A stretch of DNA of 64,000 nt from Anaeramoeba flamelloides (GCA_027625915.1 JANTQA010000047.1:7874001-7938000); one strand, 5' to 3'. Shown: positions 25,328 through 37,857, counted from the stretch's first letter. Program-made: numbers and translations. The notes: generated by a model from the letters alone, not told the origin.

Positions 25328-26174
25328 TATAATAATTTTTTTTTTTTCTTTTTTTTTGACTTCACCAAACTTTTTTAAAGATTGATTTTTGTAGTTAATA
25401 TTTATTACAATAAGTATGTTCTAAATTTCATTTTTAATTATGAAGTAATTATGTTGAATTTTCTTAAAAAAGAATTTGAGTTTCGATAACAAAGATCTTT
25501 TTATTTCGAATATCAGAGTATGATAATTTTAGAAGAGAAAAAATAAAGCAATCTACAATTTTCAGTCATTCATTCATTATTTTATGTTTCAAGATACAAT
25601 ACTTACTCATTCACTTTGGGGTTTCTCACCTTAATTTCAAAAAAATCTTATGGGGAATTATATTTTGATTTAGTATTTTTTTAATTTTAGAATATAACTC
25701 CAAAGATAAAATCTATTGAAAGAATTTGCTATTGTGACGAAATTTAAATTTTTTATATAAAAAACAAGATTCAAAAATGATAATTATCAGATTTTTAAAT
25801 ACTATCAATCAGAATTATAGTCATGTTAACCCAAGTAAATATATCTTGAGGTTATTTTGTCAATTCTTTTTGATTTTTCTGAAAAATTTCGTTTGATATC
25901 AATCATCAAATAGGATAAAATATTTAATTTTCAAATTTTCTAACGAAAAAAAAATGTAATTATTTGAAAAAAGTATTTTATGAATTTATTTTGATAAAAA
26001 AAAACAAGATTGTTGTTTACATTTTTAAAAGATCTTTTTGAAGAAAGCAAAAACAATATATTTTATAATACAATAATTGATCATTTCAAAGAAAAAAGAA
26101 AAAAAGATAAAATAAATAAGAACCAAAATAAGAAATAATAAAAAATTAAAAATAAATTAATTATATATATTTTA

Positions 26175-29100
26175 TTATTTTTCATGAAAAAAATTAGGAA
26201 CACCACATTCTATTATTAAAGAATTAAAATAAAAAAAAATATTAAGTTTAACAATAAAAAAAAAAAAAATATAAATATTGAGATTAAAATAAATTTACAA
26301 AATTCAATATTAAAAAAACAAAAATACATACCACCTTCTAAATATATTTCTATTTTATCTTTTCCTTTTGTTAATTCATTATATTGATAAGGCGGTGGTT
26401 GGGGAACATCATTTTCTATTTGATTTTTTTATTTTTATTATTGTTGTTTTTTTAAACAAATAATTATTAAAATATAAAGAAGAATTATTAATCATTATTA
26501 ATAATAAAGAATAATATAAACCATTTTCCAGCCAAAGTCACTCATTTGTAGGTATGTGAATTACATTCCTTTAAAGGTGTTGAATGGAAATTACAAGAAA
26601 AAATTTATTTTGGAAATTCCAAAATAAAAATCATTTTTTCACATTTTTGCACATTTTGCTTTTTTTTTGTTTCGATTTTTTTTGTTACTTAATTCATTTG
26701 CAAAATTTTTTTTTATTGCAAGATCGATGGTCAATTGGTAAAAAATGTGTTATTTTAATGCTATTGAAATAACAAAAATGATTATAGAGAAATCATATTG
26801 ATTTCTATTGGAATTTTATTTGATCTTCAATCTGAGATATCAAAATGAACATTATTGCTTTTTTTTCAATTCCTCGTTCAAATAGAGATCACAGAGACCA
26901 ACACAATTCGTTTGGGGGATTGATTTCTTAAAGAAAAGTATGGAAAATGAAGTGAAAAATGTTTCATATGTATTATTCAAATACCAGTAGAAGTTCAAAA
27001 CGAGCATTGTTGTTTTTCTCAATAGGTTTTTAACCTAAGGATTTGAGTTTTTGATTTTTGAGTTTTATTTCATACGGACATCAACTATTCTTGGATGTGT
27101 ATTATTCTTCTTATTTTTTATTTGTTCTACAAAGGTCAATTATAAAAAATAATTGATCTTTGGAAAAAAAATGTTGGGCGTATTTGACAAAAACAAAGTT
27201 TATTTAATTAAATTGATTATTTGATTAAATTTATTTTCTTTACATTTTTATTATAAGGTCAAATCTTAAAATGTTTAATTCAAGATCTGGTGTAAAAAAA
27301 AAATATTTATTATAAAACATCATTATTCAAATTATATTTGATAAATAAACCTGTAAATTTGAAAAAGATATTCGACAATAAAACTGGTAAAAAAAAAAAA
27401 ATAAAGAAACAAAAAAATTAAATAGAATATCAGTAAAGTAGAAATTAGCATTACCTCCTTGGAAATAAAAATATTCTTCTTTTGGTGGATCATCACCAAT
27501 CAATAAATCCAAATCTTCTATTGAATATTAAAGAATAATAAGAATGAGAAGAATAGAAAGATCTCATTTAATGTTGATTAAATATTGTTTTTTTTGTTTT
27601 TTTGAAAATTATATTAATAAATAATAATAATAAACCGATCTTTTTTCAAACAGCAGTTAAAAAAAAAAAAAAAATATCAAATTAATAATGTTTTTTTAAA
27701 GCATTCGCACGACTGATAAATTCAAATTTATTTTATTAAATTTTTAGTTCAATTTCCATTTTTTAAAATCATTTAACTCAAAAAATAAAATATTCAAGAG
27801 AATGAATCTTTTGAAAGTCAAGACAATTATACAAAGTTTCTTCACATTTAAACGTTTGTAATGGGTTCATTCAAAGCTTATGTAAACAAATTTGTAAAAT
27901 GGAAAACGAATTTAAAAATTTTCAGATATTTGTTTGAATTTATCAGTATTATGAAATAAGAAATTTGTGAATTTTTCCTTCTTTTTTTTCCAGCCACCTC
28001 TTTTATAAATCTCAATGAAACAAATTCTAATTGAAGCCAAAAACTGATTATTATTATAACTCACCAAAATTCCAAATTATAAAAAAATTATACAAGTACT
28101 TTCAATTTTAAGGTATTAGTACCTACCACGGAGAAGTCTAAAATTAAAATAACAGTAATTTCCTCCAAATATTAATGATTTACAACAGGTTTTTATGGAT
28201 ATAATTCATTGAATTCTGAAAGAAATGATTGCTTGGATAAATGAGAGGGATGAGTGAATAAATATTGTATTGTTATGTTTCTTAAATATTCAAAAGAAAG
28301 TGTGAAATGAAAAAATAATACCAGGTTTTGATGAGAATTGATCGTCACTTTCCAATTGCCCAATAGTTTCAATTTCTTGGTTGTCTTGAAAGTCTGCTTT
28401 TTTTTGTTTTTGTTTTAATTTTTCTTTTTTTTTTCCTTGCTCTTCGTTCACAAAAACATCATTTTTTGGTGAGTCTTTTAGAATTGAATAGAGTTCGTTT
28501 TGGATCTTATTGTGGTCATTAATTAAATTCTCGAGAACTGATGCTTTTTTTTCAATAATTTGTTTTAGGAACGGGTGGATGTTTTCTTTTGATTCAAGCA
28601 TATTTTCCATAAATTGAAAAAGCTTTTTTTCTTTTTTACCCAGCTTTTTGAAAAGGATTTTCCTTATTTCACATGCCTTTACTAATTTTTCTGAGGTTAT
28701 AGAAATGCTCCGATCTTTTGTTTTTCGAAAGTTTGTTTGGTTGATCTTATTTTGCTCTTCATCGATCCTTTTTTGAAGCTCATCAAAAATTTCTTTAGCT
28801 ACTTCCTTAAGACCTTTTAAAAAGAATAATAATGTTTTGTTTTGATTATTTTTTTGTTTATCCAACAAACTTTTTTGTTAAAGTAGTTTGAACAAAGCGT
28901 GATCGAAAATTTTTTTTACTAAGACACTGGAAATGCGTCAACTGTTGTCAGAGACAATGTAAAAAACTTTTTTAAAATGGCTTTGGTTTGTTTTTTGTTT
29001 TCCATAGTTTTTCAATTTGAAGAGACTTACTCTGTTTTTTTTTTTTGTTTAAATCCTTTGACGAGATCATTTGAATATAAGTACTTGGAAAATAGCCTGT

Positions 29101-29295
29101 ATTATTATTAACTTCACCAAACCACCAACCAGATTTGTCTTTATGAATCACATTAATTTGATCAAAAGCATTGAAATTTAGCATCCCCTTTTGTCCAGAG
29201 TCATATTTATAAAGAGCTTTTACAGTCAACTTGTTTGAATTTGTTTTTGTTTTTTTCTTTTTTGATTTTTGGCTTCTTTTTTTTTTGTTGCTCAT
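26175..29295 (-). CDS. SH3-domain adaptor with helical (GAT-like?) region and PPPY tail
   Basis: Five exons on the minus strand, 29295-29031, 28813-28322, 27517-27455, 26415-26332 and 26209-26175, give 312 residues. All four introns are phase 1 and use GTAAGT, GTATTA, GTAATG and GTATGT donors. Domains: a Lys/Ser-rich start; an SH3 domain at about residues 24-80 (ALYKYDSGQKGMLNF, SGWWFGEVNNNTGYFP, YIQMI); a basic linker; then about 110 helical residues (LKEVAKEIFDELQKRIDEE to ENLINDHNKIQNELYSIL) resembling a three-helix GAT domain of STAM/TOM1/GGA adaptors. The acidic tail has DLDLLIGDD, which resembles a clathrin or adaptin motif, and QPPPYQY, a PPxY WW-ligand. The SH3 call is firm. The GAT and endosomal-sorting role is inference from pattern only. 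The gene converges on CRM1, and its introns contain copies of repeat families C and L. Confidence 0.82.
26775..27160. repeat. Family L repeat, inverted copy in an SH3-gene intron
   Basis: Lies in intron 3 of the SH3-adaptor gene. AAATCATATTGATTTCTATTG at the left, CAAAGGTCAATTATAAAA at the right; interior GAAGTGAAAAATGTTTCATA matches the complement of the 51.2 kb copy. Confidence 0.65.
27712..27948. mobile_element. Family C element, copy in an SH3-gene intron
   Basis: 237 bp, ACTGATAAATTCAAA to TTTGAATTTATCAGTA. It lies inside intron 2 of the SH3-adaptor gene. Confidence 0.8.
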
Positions 29296-29504
29296 TTTAC
29301 AAATTTTGTTTCTTTTTGTTTTGGTTTTTTTTTGAAAAAAAGAGAAAAAATGATTTTTCCATCAATTTCGGTTTAAAGGAAGAATGTTTTTTTCGTTTTA
29401 ATGATTTGTTCAAATCAGTATTTTGGTATTCTCTCCATTTTTGAAGAATTATTTAATAAATTCTATAATAGATAATGAATTTTTGAGACTGATATTTAAA
29501 TATT

Positions 29505-29983
29505 GTATAGTAGGGAAAAAATACCGGACACGATTTTTAATTGTGAGTATTAGTAAAATTTTTGTCTAATTTCAATGAAATCCTTATTATAAATAACCAA
29601 TTTTTTTATGAGATTAGTAATAAACCTACCTAAAGTCCATCAAAGTAAGGTGTCTTTAGAATACTCGAGTAATTGTTTGATAGCCATATGTTGATCAACT
29701 TTTTATGAAAAATAATCGAGTTTTATTAAGGTTTACTAGAGTTTGGAAAATGATAATTTTTCTTCTTGTTTTTTGATTGATTGAATGATGTTTTGAACAA
29801 GTGTGATTTCATCAATCATCATTCTAATAAGTGGGGGGGGTTATAATTGAAAAAATTCGATTCTTAAAAAAAGGAATTTGATTGTAAATAAATGAAATTA
29901 CACAATAATTTTACTAATATTCACAATTACTAATCTTTTCCGGGTTTTTTTTCATGTCCGGTATTTTTTTCACTGCTCTATAC
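29505..29983. mobile_element. Family B inverted-repeat element, copy 2 (diverged)
   Basis: About 479 bp. The ends share AAAAAATACCGGACA as inverted repeats, and the interior shares TTTAGAATACTC and the pattern after it with copy 1. Contains an 8-base G run at 29833-29840. Its right end touches a family C element. Confidence 0.65.
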
Positions 29984-30213
29984 TGATAAATTCAAACACT
30001 TGTAATAAACTTTTTATTCAATTTCCATTTTTAAAAATCTATCAACTCAATTTTTCAAACAGTTATTATACAGAGTATTTGTAAGATCAACTTATTTTAA
30101 CAAAGTTAATAAAGATTTAAAGTATATATATGCTTAATCCAAATAAAGGGAAAAAATTTGTAAAATTGAAAGTGAAGCAAAAATTTTCAGTCACCTAATT
30201 TAATTTATCAGTA
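29981..30213. mobile_element. Family C element, copy 3
   Basis: 233 bp, TACTGATAAATTCAAA to TTTAATTTATCAGTA, directly next to the right end of a family B element. Confidence 0.75.
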
Positions 30214-31647
30214 TTGTATAATTTTTTTCTTTATTAGAAATCAGTATCAAAAACAGGCACTTTTCAAAGTTGTATATTACAATTTTGAGTTTGACGATTT
30301 CAGACTAGATTAAATAAATTTTGGAAATTAAAAATTTATGAATTGAATTAAAAAAAGTATCTTGTTTTTTTAATACAAGTTTTAATATCCACCACTAAAT
30401 TGTTGAAAATAAAAAAATGATATTTTAAAATTTCAATCATTGAAGTAAACTTTATTTAAAATAACTTTAAAAATTCTTTTTCTAAAAATAGTAGATACAA
30501 TTGATTTTACAAATTAAAAAAATATTCATTTATTAGTAAAAAAGTGTAAAATTTAAGAAAATAATCTTCCTTAAAAGAAAAAATTCAAGGTTGAAACAAT
30601 AATTTTCATTTTTAAGATCGAAAAATATCATTACTTTGTAAGTCAAAAGATGAAAATTGTCTTGTATAATAATAAATTTAAAAAAAAGTTGATAAAGTTT
30701 TTATTTAATTATTCATCCTTAAAAATTATTAAACGTGGGCTTTAAAGAAAGTATTTTATTTGTTTAAATGTTTGGAAACTTTATAAAATTAGTTTGCTTT
30801 CAAAATATTATCTTAAATAGAACTCTTTTAAAAGTCAAGTTAAAATATTAACAAAAACATTTTGAAGAAAAATTTTTTTTGATTTTTTTTTTTATATTTA
30901 TTAGTTTTAAAAGTTTTGAAATAACAAAAAGATTTTTAAAATGAGAAAAAATTATTTATAGTCATTAAAATATTTGTACAGTGATTCCAAAGCTGAATGG
31001 TAACTATTGTGGCCAGTTGAAAAGTAATGCTATGCATTTTTTGTTAACTTTTGAAATAGATGGGATATTATTACAAATTGAGTTATCAATGAATGGAATT
31101 TATTTAAAAAAGTATAATAGAAAAAAATATAAAAAAAAATAATGAAAATTCAAAATCATCTTCACAAGAGTGTTTTTTTGAAATAATTTTAAATTATGAT
31201 AGCTTAAAATTATTTTTGTTAATTAATAATTGTGAAATCTATGATTTCATCTAAATTTCTAAAAGGAAATTAAAATAAAAGGATATTTAGAGTGTAATTT
31301 ATACCCCCCCTCAATAAATAATTTAATAAAAAAAAAGTTTTTTTTTCATTGTAGTAAAAAATAGTATCAGGGAAATCATATAAAAAAAACAAAAAAATCA
31401 TAGAAATACTAGAAAATAAAAAGATTCTTCAAAGTAGTAGAAGTAACAAAAGATGAGCACTTTAAGATAAAGGATTAGTAATTATGGGGGTTTTAAATTA
31501 TGTACCTAAAATCATAGTTTAACTATTTTTTTTTAATACATATGATGTGAAAAGTTTTAAGGTTATTGAGAATAATCCAGGGATTTCATTATATCTTAAT
31601 AGCAAAGATTAATACTAATATTTGTATTCTAATTGGAAAATAAACTA

Positions 31648-32000
31648 TATTTCGAAAATCGCAACTCACCTAATTTAAAAATGGGAAAAAATAATAATAA
31701 ATTTGACCTCTAATAGATAACACCTACTAATTCTTAAATATGATTAATAATTCACTTGTTAAAACTTATAAAAGCATAAAAACGATTTTTAATTATATAA
31801 ATTATAGATAAAGAAAAAAAAGAAAAAAAAGTGAAATAAGATTTTAGAAATGTACAATCCTAATTTTTTATTTCCTAAATTTCATTAAAAACAGTCAAAT
31901 AAGATGATTTTTTACTTGCAAATACATTTTAATTCGAAGAGACTAAACTTTCTTTATTCTCTGAATCCTTGTTTGTCTTTTACAAGATTTTTTTCTAAAA
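31648..32000. mobile_element. Family K repeat, copy 3 (diverged)
   Basis: ATTTCGAAAATCGCAACTCACC at the left; the tail (GAAGAGACTAAACTTTC, TTTGTCTTTTACAAGATTT) is recognisable but diverged. Followed by a family M segment. Confidence 0.55.
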
Positions 32001-32092
32001 TTTGACAAAGTTGAAAGAAAAGAAAAGAAAATGAAGGAAAAATAATAATGAAATCAATTTTAATAAATTAGAAAAAATGAAATTTTGCTCGA

Positions 32093-32275
32093 AATTTATT
32101 TATTTAGAGAAAGGAATAATTAAAGAAAATTTATCAAATAAAAAAAGAGAGAGGAGAAGAAAATTAATATATATATATATATATATTAAATAAAATAATA
32201 TCATCATTTTCATGACCAAATTGAAACTATCCACGTCATGAATACACAGGAGGAGCAAAAACCCAATAAAAAAAT
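32093..32275. repeat. Family M segment, second copy
   Basis: AGAGAAAGGAATAATTAAAGAA, AAAGAGAGAGGAGAAG, a (TA)n run, TCATGACCAAATTGAAA, TATCCACGTCATGAATACAC. Confidence 0.6.
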
Positions 32276-34360
32276 TATTGATTAACAATAAAAAATCCAA
32301 AATTGTTCGGTTTTTTTTTTAATTAAAAAGAATCGAATAAAATAATTTATTTGGCTCAATTCTTTTAAATTAACAAAAAAAAACAGAAACTAACTCTCAG
32401 AGTGAGGGCACTGGGTTCCTGAATTTATATATTTTTTCAAATATTTTAATTATTTTCTGTTTTAATTTAATTTTTATTTTTTTTTTCTTTATTACCTTAA
32501 GTTTTCTAACCATAAGAGCTTTGATGAAATATTATCGACAAGAAAAATAAATTTCATAATTTTAAAAAGTTATTTTCTTGATTTTCTTTGTATTTTTTCG
32601 AAGGGTAACTTTTTCATATAGTTTCTTATATAGAATTTTTGAAATATTTTTTTCCACTTGATTCTGATAAATTACTATCTTTCACAATACCCAATGAAAT
32701 GATTTAAGTTTTCATCAAATTGGGTGCAATAATCACATTTTTTAGATTTTTCTATTTTTTGAAATTTTTTGGACTCATATTTATTTTTTAATACATATAA
32801 ATATATATTTAGTCTATTTGTAAAAGTTCTAAATTTGAGGAATAAAGTATTTGATTTAAATTTTATCTAATTTTTTATTATAAAATTAAAATTTTCATTT
32901 TTGATAATTTTATAGTATTCTATGATTTTACAACTTTAATTGTTTTTCAAATTATGTAGATTTTTTTTTTTTATCTTTGTTTTTAAATCATTAAAATACA
33001 AAATTTGGTAGAAATTAGAAACAAAAAAAAGAAAAAAAAAAATGAAAAAGAAATATTAAATATATGAAAAAATAAGAAAAAATCACCGATCTAAAATTTA
33101 AAAAAAAATATTTTATTATGAATCCAAGATAAAAGTCTAAAAAATAACTTTAAATTATATTGCTTTTGAAATTTGATAATTTTTTTATGAAAAAAATATA
33201 AAATTCCACAGTTTTGATTATTGAAAAAGAAGTTAAATAAAATTTTGAGAACTTGAATCTGCAAACTTTTTCAAATTATTACACATACCAAAATTTCAAT
33301 CTGAAGAAACTTTTTACTAACAGTGGAAGACTAAAAGTTTTAGATAATGCTACTTAAATTATTTGATAAAATTTTTTAAGGAATACCCCGATTTTATATT
33401 CTACCTGATGATCGGAACAATATAAATAATTTAAAAGTGTGTAGAATTAAAGCAAAAACTAAATATTATAATTTAATTTTTTTTTTTTTTTACTTGTTTT
33501 TATAACAATTATGTATTGATCAAAAACTTTTTGGAATTTTCGAATAAAAAAAAAGACGATTTACAACCAATTTTATTTACCTCACCCTTACCGATAATTT
33601 TGAAATGTATTTGTACAATAACTTTAAATAATCCAATAGCTTAAAATTGTGTCAAATGGACTTACAGAGGGGTTTATATATTTTGAAACCTTTTTGAAAT
33701 AAAATTTCCAACTTGGTTTTGTAGAATACTATTGACAAAAAAACTATTTTTGAAAAATAAACTTAAATTTTCAATTTTAACAAGACTCCTGAACTTGAAT
33801 TCCTAAAAGTAAATAATTCACTTCATAAATATAAAAATAAATTTCACTTGGAATAATAAAATAAAATCGTCCAATAAATATGTTTTTGGCCTTATATGAA
33901 ATCTATACCAACAATAAAATTTGGAAAGTCCGAAAGTAGTTTTAGTGAATACTTTTGAAAACTTTTAACCTCAATTTTTATAGTAATTATAACCAACAAT
34001 GATGATTTTTAAACACCACAGCAATTTTTTAGATAATGATTATAGATTTTTTGGAACTCAAATCAGTTCAAAGATATTTCTCAATAGTTCGGCTGCCTTA
34101 AAATGAGAGGAAAAAAAAAAAAAAGTATTTCTTTTGAATAGGTTTTTCATCATACAATTAAAGTCAAACTAACCCTGTGGACATATAATAAACTTCAAAT
34201 TTAACCAAAGATCTTCTAAATGCAAAAAAACTTGTTAACAAATCACACGTTCTTTAATTGAAGTACCTTATTGCTTGTACTAAATAATTACAATTTATCA
34301 TTTTTTGTACAATTTACTTTTTTATTCAAAGTCTCTCTTAAAAAGACTAAACTCTGCCTT

Positions 34361-34361
<1 letters not shown>

Positions 34362-34395
<34 letters not shown>

Positions 34396-34396
34396 A
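34362..34396 (+). repeat. (CAA)n microsatellite in presumed 5' UTR
   Basis: A run of about eleven ACA/CAA units just before the ATG at 34409. If translated from an upstream start it would encode poly-Thr in the downstream frame; I read it as untranslated leader. Confidence 0.7.
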
Positions 34397-34408
34397 ACAA
34401 TCCAACCA

Positions 34409-35425
34409 ATGACCTACAATAGAAGATACAATAATTATTCAAGAGAAAACGAAAGAAACAAACGTTATGAAAATTACCCAAATCGGAATTATCGTGATAA
34501 CCGTGATAACCACGATAACCGCGATCGCCAATATTCAGGAAACCAGCCAAACTACCGGCAATTTGAAAGGAAAAGCTATAGCCGAAATCGACCATCCTTC
34601 CAATCCCAACGAGAAAATGAAATACCAAATTCAAGCACACCAAGCCACCGCGGTACATATCACCAGAGCCGCCATCATCACTATCACCACAATAGTCCCT
34701 ATTATTCACAAGAAACGGATGGCGTCTCTCAACAGCAGCCAAGAAGGCAACAAAGAAAGCCATATTACCAAAACTCTTCACCACAGATCCATAACGAACA
34801 ACAACAACAAACACAACTGCAATCGCAAACAATGAAACCCAAAATCCAAACCCATGAAAGGAACGAATACAATCAAATGTATTCAGAAACGAAGAGCCAC
34901 AAAGTCAAGCGAGAAATCCAAGAGTTCAATGAAAAAATTAAACAGCAAACAAGCACACATCCCCTCAACCCAAAATTCGAAAACACTCTCAGGCCAAATA
35001 CAAATTTTTATGATCCAATAAACAATTCCAACAATCTTGGCATTTCTGATAACAACATGAACGAGTCCACTTATTCGTCTTCAATGAATACCAACTCAAG
35101 GAAATTGAGGAATTTGTTTGACTTGTCTGATTTAACGGTGTCCATGTCCACAAAACAAAAAATCGAACAACAACAAGAAAATATTAAAAACTTGTTCAGA
35201 AACTCTGGGATGGTCGAAAGAGATAAGTCTCTTGAAAATACACAGAAAGAAATAAGACTCCTCCAAAATCAATTATTTGATGTCTCTCACCAAGTAGAAA
35301 TTAGAAGAATTGAAAAAGAAGAAATCGAAAGAAGAGTGCTTCTCCGTGAAAAAGAGCTTGAAAGATTAAACAAAATTAAAAAGCAAATAGAAAATGAGGA
35401 TCCTTTGAGAATAATTCATTTCTAA
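34409..35425 (+). CDS. Arg/Asn/Gln-rich low-complexity protein with C-terminal coiled coil
   Basis: Single exon of 338 residues; family not recognised. The frame is open upstream to a TTG, but I chose the ATG at 34409 because it follows a (CAA)n run that reads as poly-Thr and looks like 5' UTR. The N-terminal ~110 residues are rich in Arg, Tyr, Asn and Asp (MTYNRRYNNYSRENERNKRY, then RDNRDNHDNRDR repeats). A His-rich patch HHHYHHN and Gln runs (QQQQTQLQSQ) follow. Residues ~250-338 are charged and helical, with LRNLFDLSDLTVSM followed by a coiled coil (IRLLQNQLFDVSHQVEIRRI). Such R/Y/N/Q-rich tails occur in RNA-binding or condensate-forming proteins, but no RNA-binding domain is visible, so function is open. 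Codon use and G+C content mark it as a real gene in A/T-rich surroundings. Confidence 0.75.
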   Translation: MTYNRRYNNYSRENERNKRYENYPNRNYRDNRDNHDNRDRQYSGNQPNYRQFERKSYSRNRPSFQSQRENEIPNSSTPSHRGTYHQSRHHHYHHNSPYYSQETDGVSQQQPRRQQRKPYYQNSSPQIHNEQQQQTQLQSQTMKPKIQTHERNEYNQMYSETKSHKVKREIQEFNEKIKQQTSTHPLNPKFENTLRPNTNFYDPINNSNNLGISDNNMNESTYSSSMNTNSRKLRNLFDLSDLTVSMSTKQKIEQQQENIKNLFRNSGMVERDKSLENTQKEIRLLQNQLFDVSHQVEIRRIEKEEIERRVLLREKELERLNKIKKQIENEDPLRIIHF

Positions 35426-35649
35426 AGATCTCTCTTTCACTAAACATATTTTTGTGTTTTTTAAATCGCCTTTTTCTTTGAATTTAGAGTTTAAACATAA
35501 AAATAAAGTTAAAAATAAAAATATTAAAGAAATAATATTTTGAAAGCGTTATTTGAAAAAAGAAATTTATTTTTATTTATTTATTTTTGACGAGAAAAAA
35601 TTACTTTCCTCCTTTGGGCAGTTAGCTTTTTTTAAATTTTAGAAATAGA

Positions 35650-36045
35650 AAGAAAATTTTAAGGGGATAGTCACTTACCGTGAATTTCCTTCATACTCAA
35701 GGAGCAACTTACTACCCCCAATGTTGTTGCGGAATTGTGCTTCGATTGTCCAAGAAAATTAAAATAACTAAAAAAAAATTTGAGAGTATTTTATTGTAAA
35801 AAAATTCAATTAAAAAAAAAAAGTTTAAAATAAAAGGATCTCAATGAAAAAAAATTTGAAAAAAAAAAAAAAAGTTTATTATTTCTTCAAAATCCTCTTT
35901 TTAAAAAAATTAATCTTTCCTAGTTTTATATTTCCACATTCCTAAATTTCTTTTGTTTGTAGTTAGTCTTTTGTTTTCAAAATCAAATTGATTCAATTTA
36001 ATTTGGTATTGTTTTATCACCCTTTCTGTATTTGAATTTCAGTAT
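35650..36045. repeat. Family H dispersed repeat, copy 1
   Basis: About 400 bp aligning with 38995-39390: GGATAGTCACTTACCGTGAATTT ... TTTTATATTTCCACATTCCTAAATTTCTTT ... TTCAATTTAATTTGGT. Ends not defined. Confidence 0.6.
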
Positions 36046-36565
36046 AATGATATTATATTATCAGTATTCCTATTTTCATTCAACCAAAGCCAATTAACAT
36101 TTCTCATTAGGTAATAAATTATTATTATTATTATTGAAATGATTTATTGGAAAACTTTAACAATTAAAGAAACGATGGTAAAAACACATTGATACTTTTG
36201 TTTTGTGTCATCACTGATTCGCCGATATAATCGTTTAAGATTGATCGTTATTAATTATTTTTTTGAAAAGATCAAATGAAAATGGTCCTAATTTATTTAC
36301 TGGGTTGGATTAAAATGGTTTTATAAAGTTTATTGTATGCATTAATAATTTTATTATTTTATTTTTTTTTCTCATCTGTTTTTTTGTTAAATGTGAAGAA
36401 AAAATTGATACTATTTTTGAGTTTAAGTAGGATATGAATATTTTTTCATGGTTTTGTTTAATTACATAATTTTTTTTTTTTTGGGAATTTGTGTTATTTA
36501 CTTTTACTAAATTATTTAATAACCCCGTGGGTGTATTTTAAAAGTGTATTAATTATATAAACCCT

Positions 36566-36915
36566 ATTTCAAAAATTGTGACTCGTCGAAAATAATAAAT
36601 GAAAAAAATAAATTGTTTCGTATTCTAGAACAACTAATAATTAAATCTGATTTCTAGTTCAATTTTAAATGGTTATAAACATATAAAAACATGATATTTT
36701 AACATTGAGAAAAATATAAAATCACAAATAAAAAATATTCACAATTTTTGAAATGAGCATTACAGATTTAATATAATTGTACTTTCACTAAAAAAAAAGT
36801 TAATAACAAGAAAAATTTTAACTAATAATTAAATTATTTTTAAAAGACATTACATTGTCTCAATTTTCTTTCTGATAATTTGTCTTTTCTCAGATATTTT
36901 TTTTCCGACTTTCTT
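36566..36915. mobile_element. Family K repeat, copy 4
   Basis: ATTTCAAAAATTGTGACTCG to TTCACAATTTTTGAAATGAGC plus the common tail. Confidence 0.75.
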
Positions 36916-37857
36916 AAAAAAAAAGAAAAGTATCAAAAATTTTCGAAAAAAAGAAAGAAAATGAAAACCAAAAGAAAAACAAAAATTTTAAAAATTAGAA
37001 AAAATGATTTTGATCAATAAATTATAAATATTTTTTTTTGTTAAGAATATCAATAAACCCTGAAAACAACTTCCATTAACTTTATAAATTGAGTCAATTT
37101 TTTTAAACGATAATAAAATAATATATATATATATATATATATCCTTGAAGGGTTTAAAGCTGATCGTTTATTCAAATAAAATTATATTTAGGAAATAAAT
37201 TCTACTTATTTTATTTTTTTTTATTCAATATTATTCATTTTTACTCAAGAAAAATTTTTAAAAAAATAATTATTTTAAAATTCAAAGTCAAATTAATAAT
37301 ATTTGACATATTTCAACATTTTTAAGATCGGGGAAAATGATAAATATTTTCATTTTTATTTCGTTATCAAAAATGACAAATATTGAAAAAAGGAAATGCG
37401 GTATACCTTTATCAAAGATATTAAAGATTTTTAATGTAGGTATGAATTTTTTTATTTATTTTTTATAAAAAAAAGAGAGAGATTGAGAGAACGGATATCA
37501 CTGATAATATATTGATTTGGCCCAATACTGAATACTATTTACTAATTTTTTAAGAATTTTTTCAATTTAAAAAGTTTGTTTATAAATGTGTAGGTAATTT
37601 GATTATATGCTGAATTTATTAACTTTTTCCAAAATGAGAAAAATCATTCGAACACTTGACAAAATTAATTGATAACTGAAATTAGCAGTTAAAGTAACTT
37701 TGATATTGTGTAATCAAATCTCATTTTTTTTTTTTCAATTAAGATATTTTTGAAAGTTTTTATAATTGATATAACCAAGTATTTTTCTAGGTGAAAACTA
37801 GGAAGTAATTGTCAAAAACCACTCTTGAAAGAATTCTATAATTTTATTATTTTACCT

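Larger units (their letters stand above)
22874..26174. other. Spacer between convergent CRM1 and SH3 genes
   Basis: Holds 3' flanks of both genes, K2, an A/GA-rich run (23660-23870), an inverted pair of AGGATCAGATC / GATCTGATCCTTTTGA around 23912 and 24297 (a ~400 bp foldback), and B1. No gene seen. Confidence 0.6.
30214..34361. other. Spacer before the R/N/Q-rich gene
   Basis: A/T-rich with K3 and M. A compact G+C-richer stretch at about 32392-32434 (CTCTCAGAGTGAGGGCACTG, then GGTTCCTGAATT) is unexplained. No gene seen. Confidence 0.55.

Noticed and set aside
34467-34835. Long frames on both strands over the R/N/Q-rich gene
   Set aside because: They are by-products of CAA/CAC/ATC repeats in the real frame.
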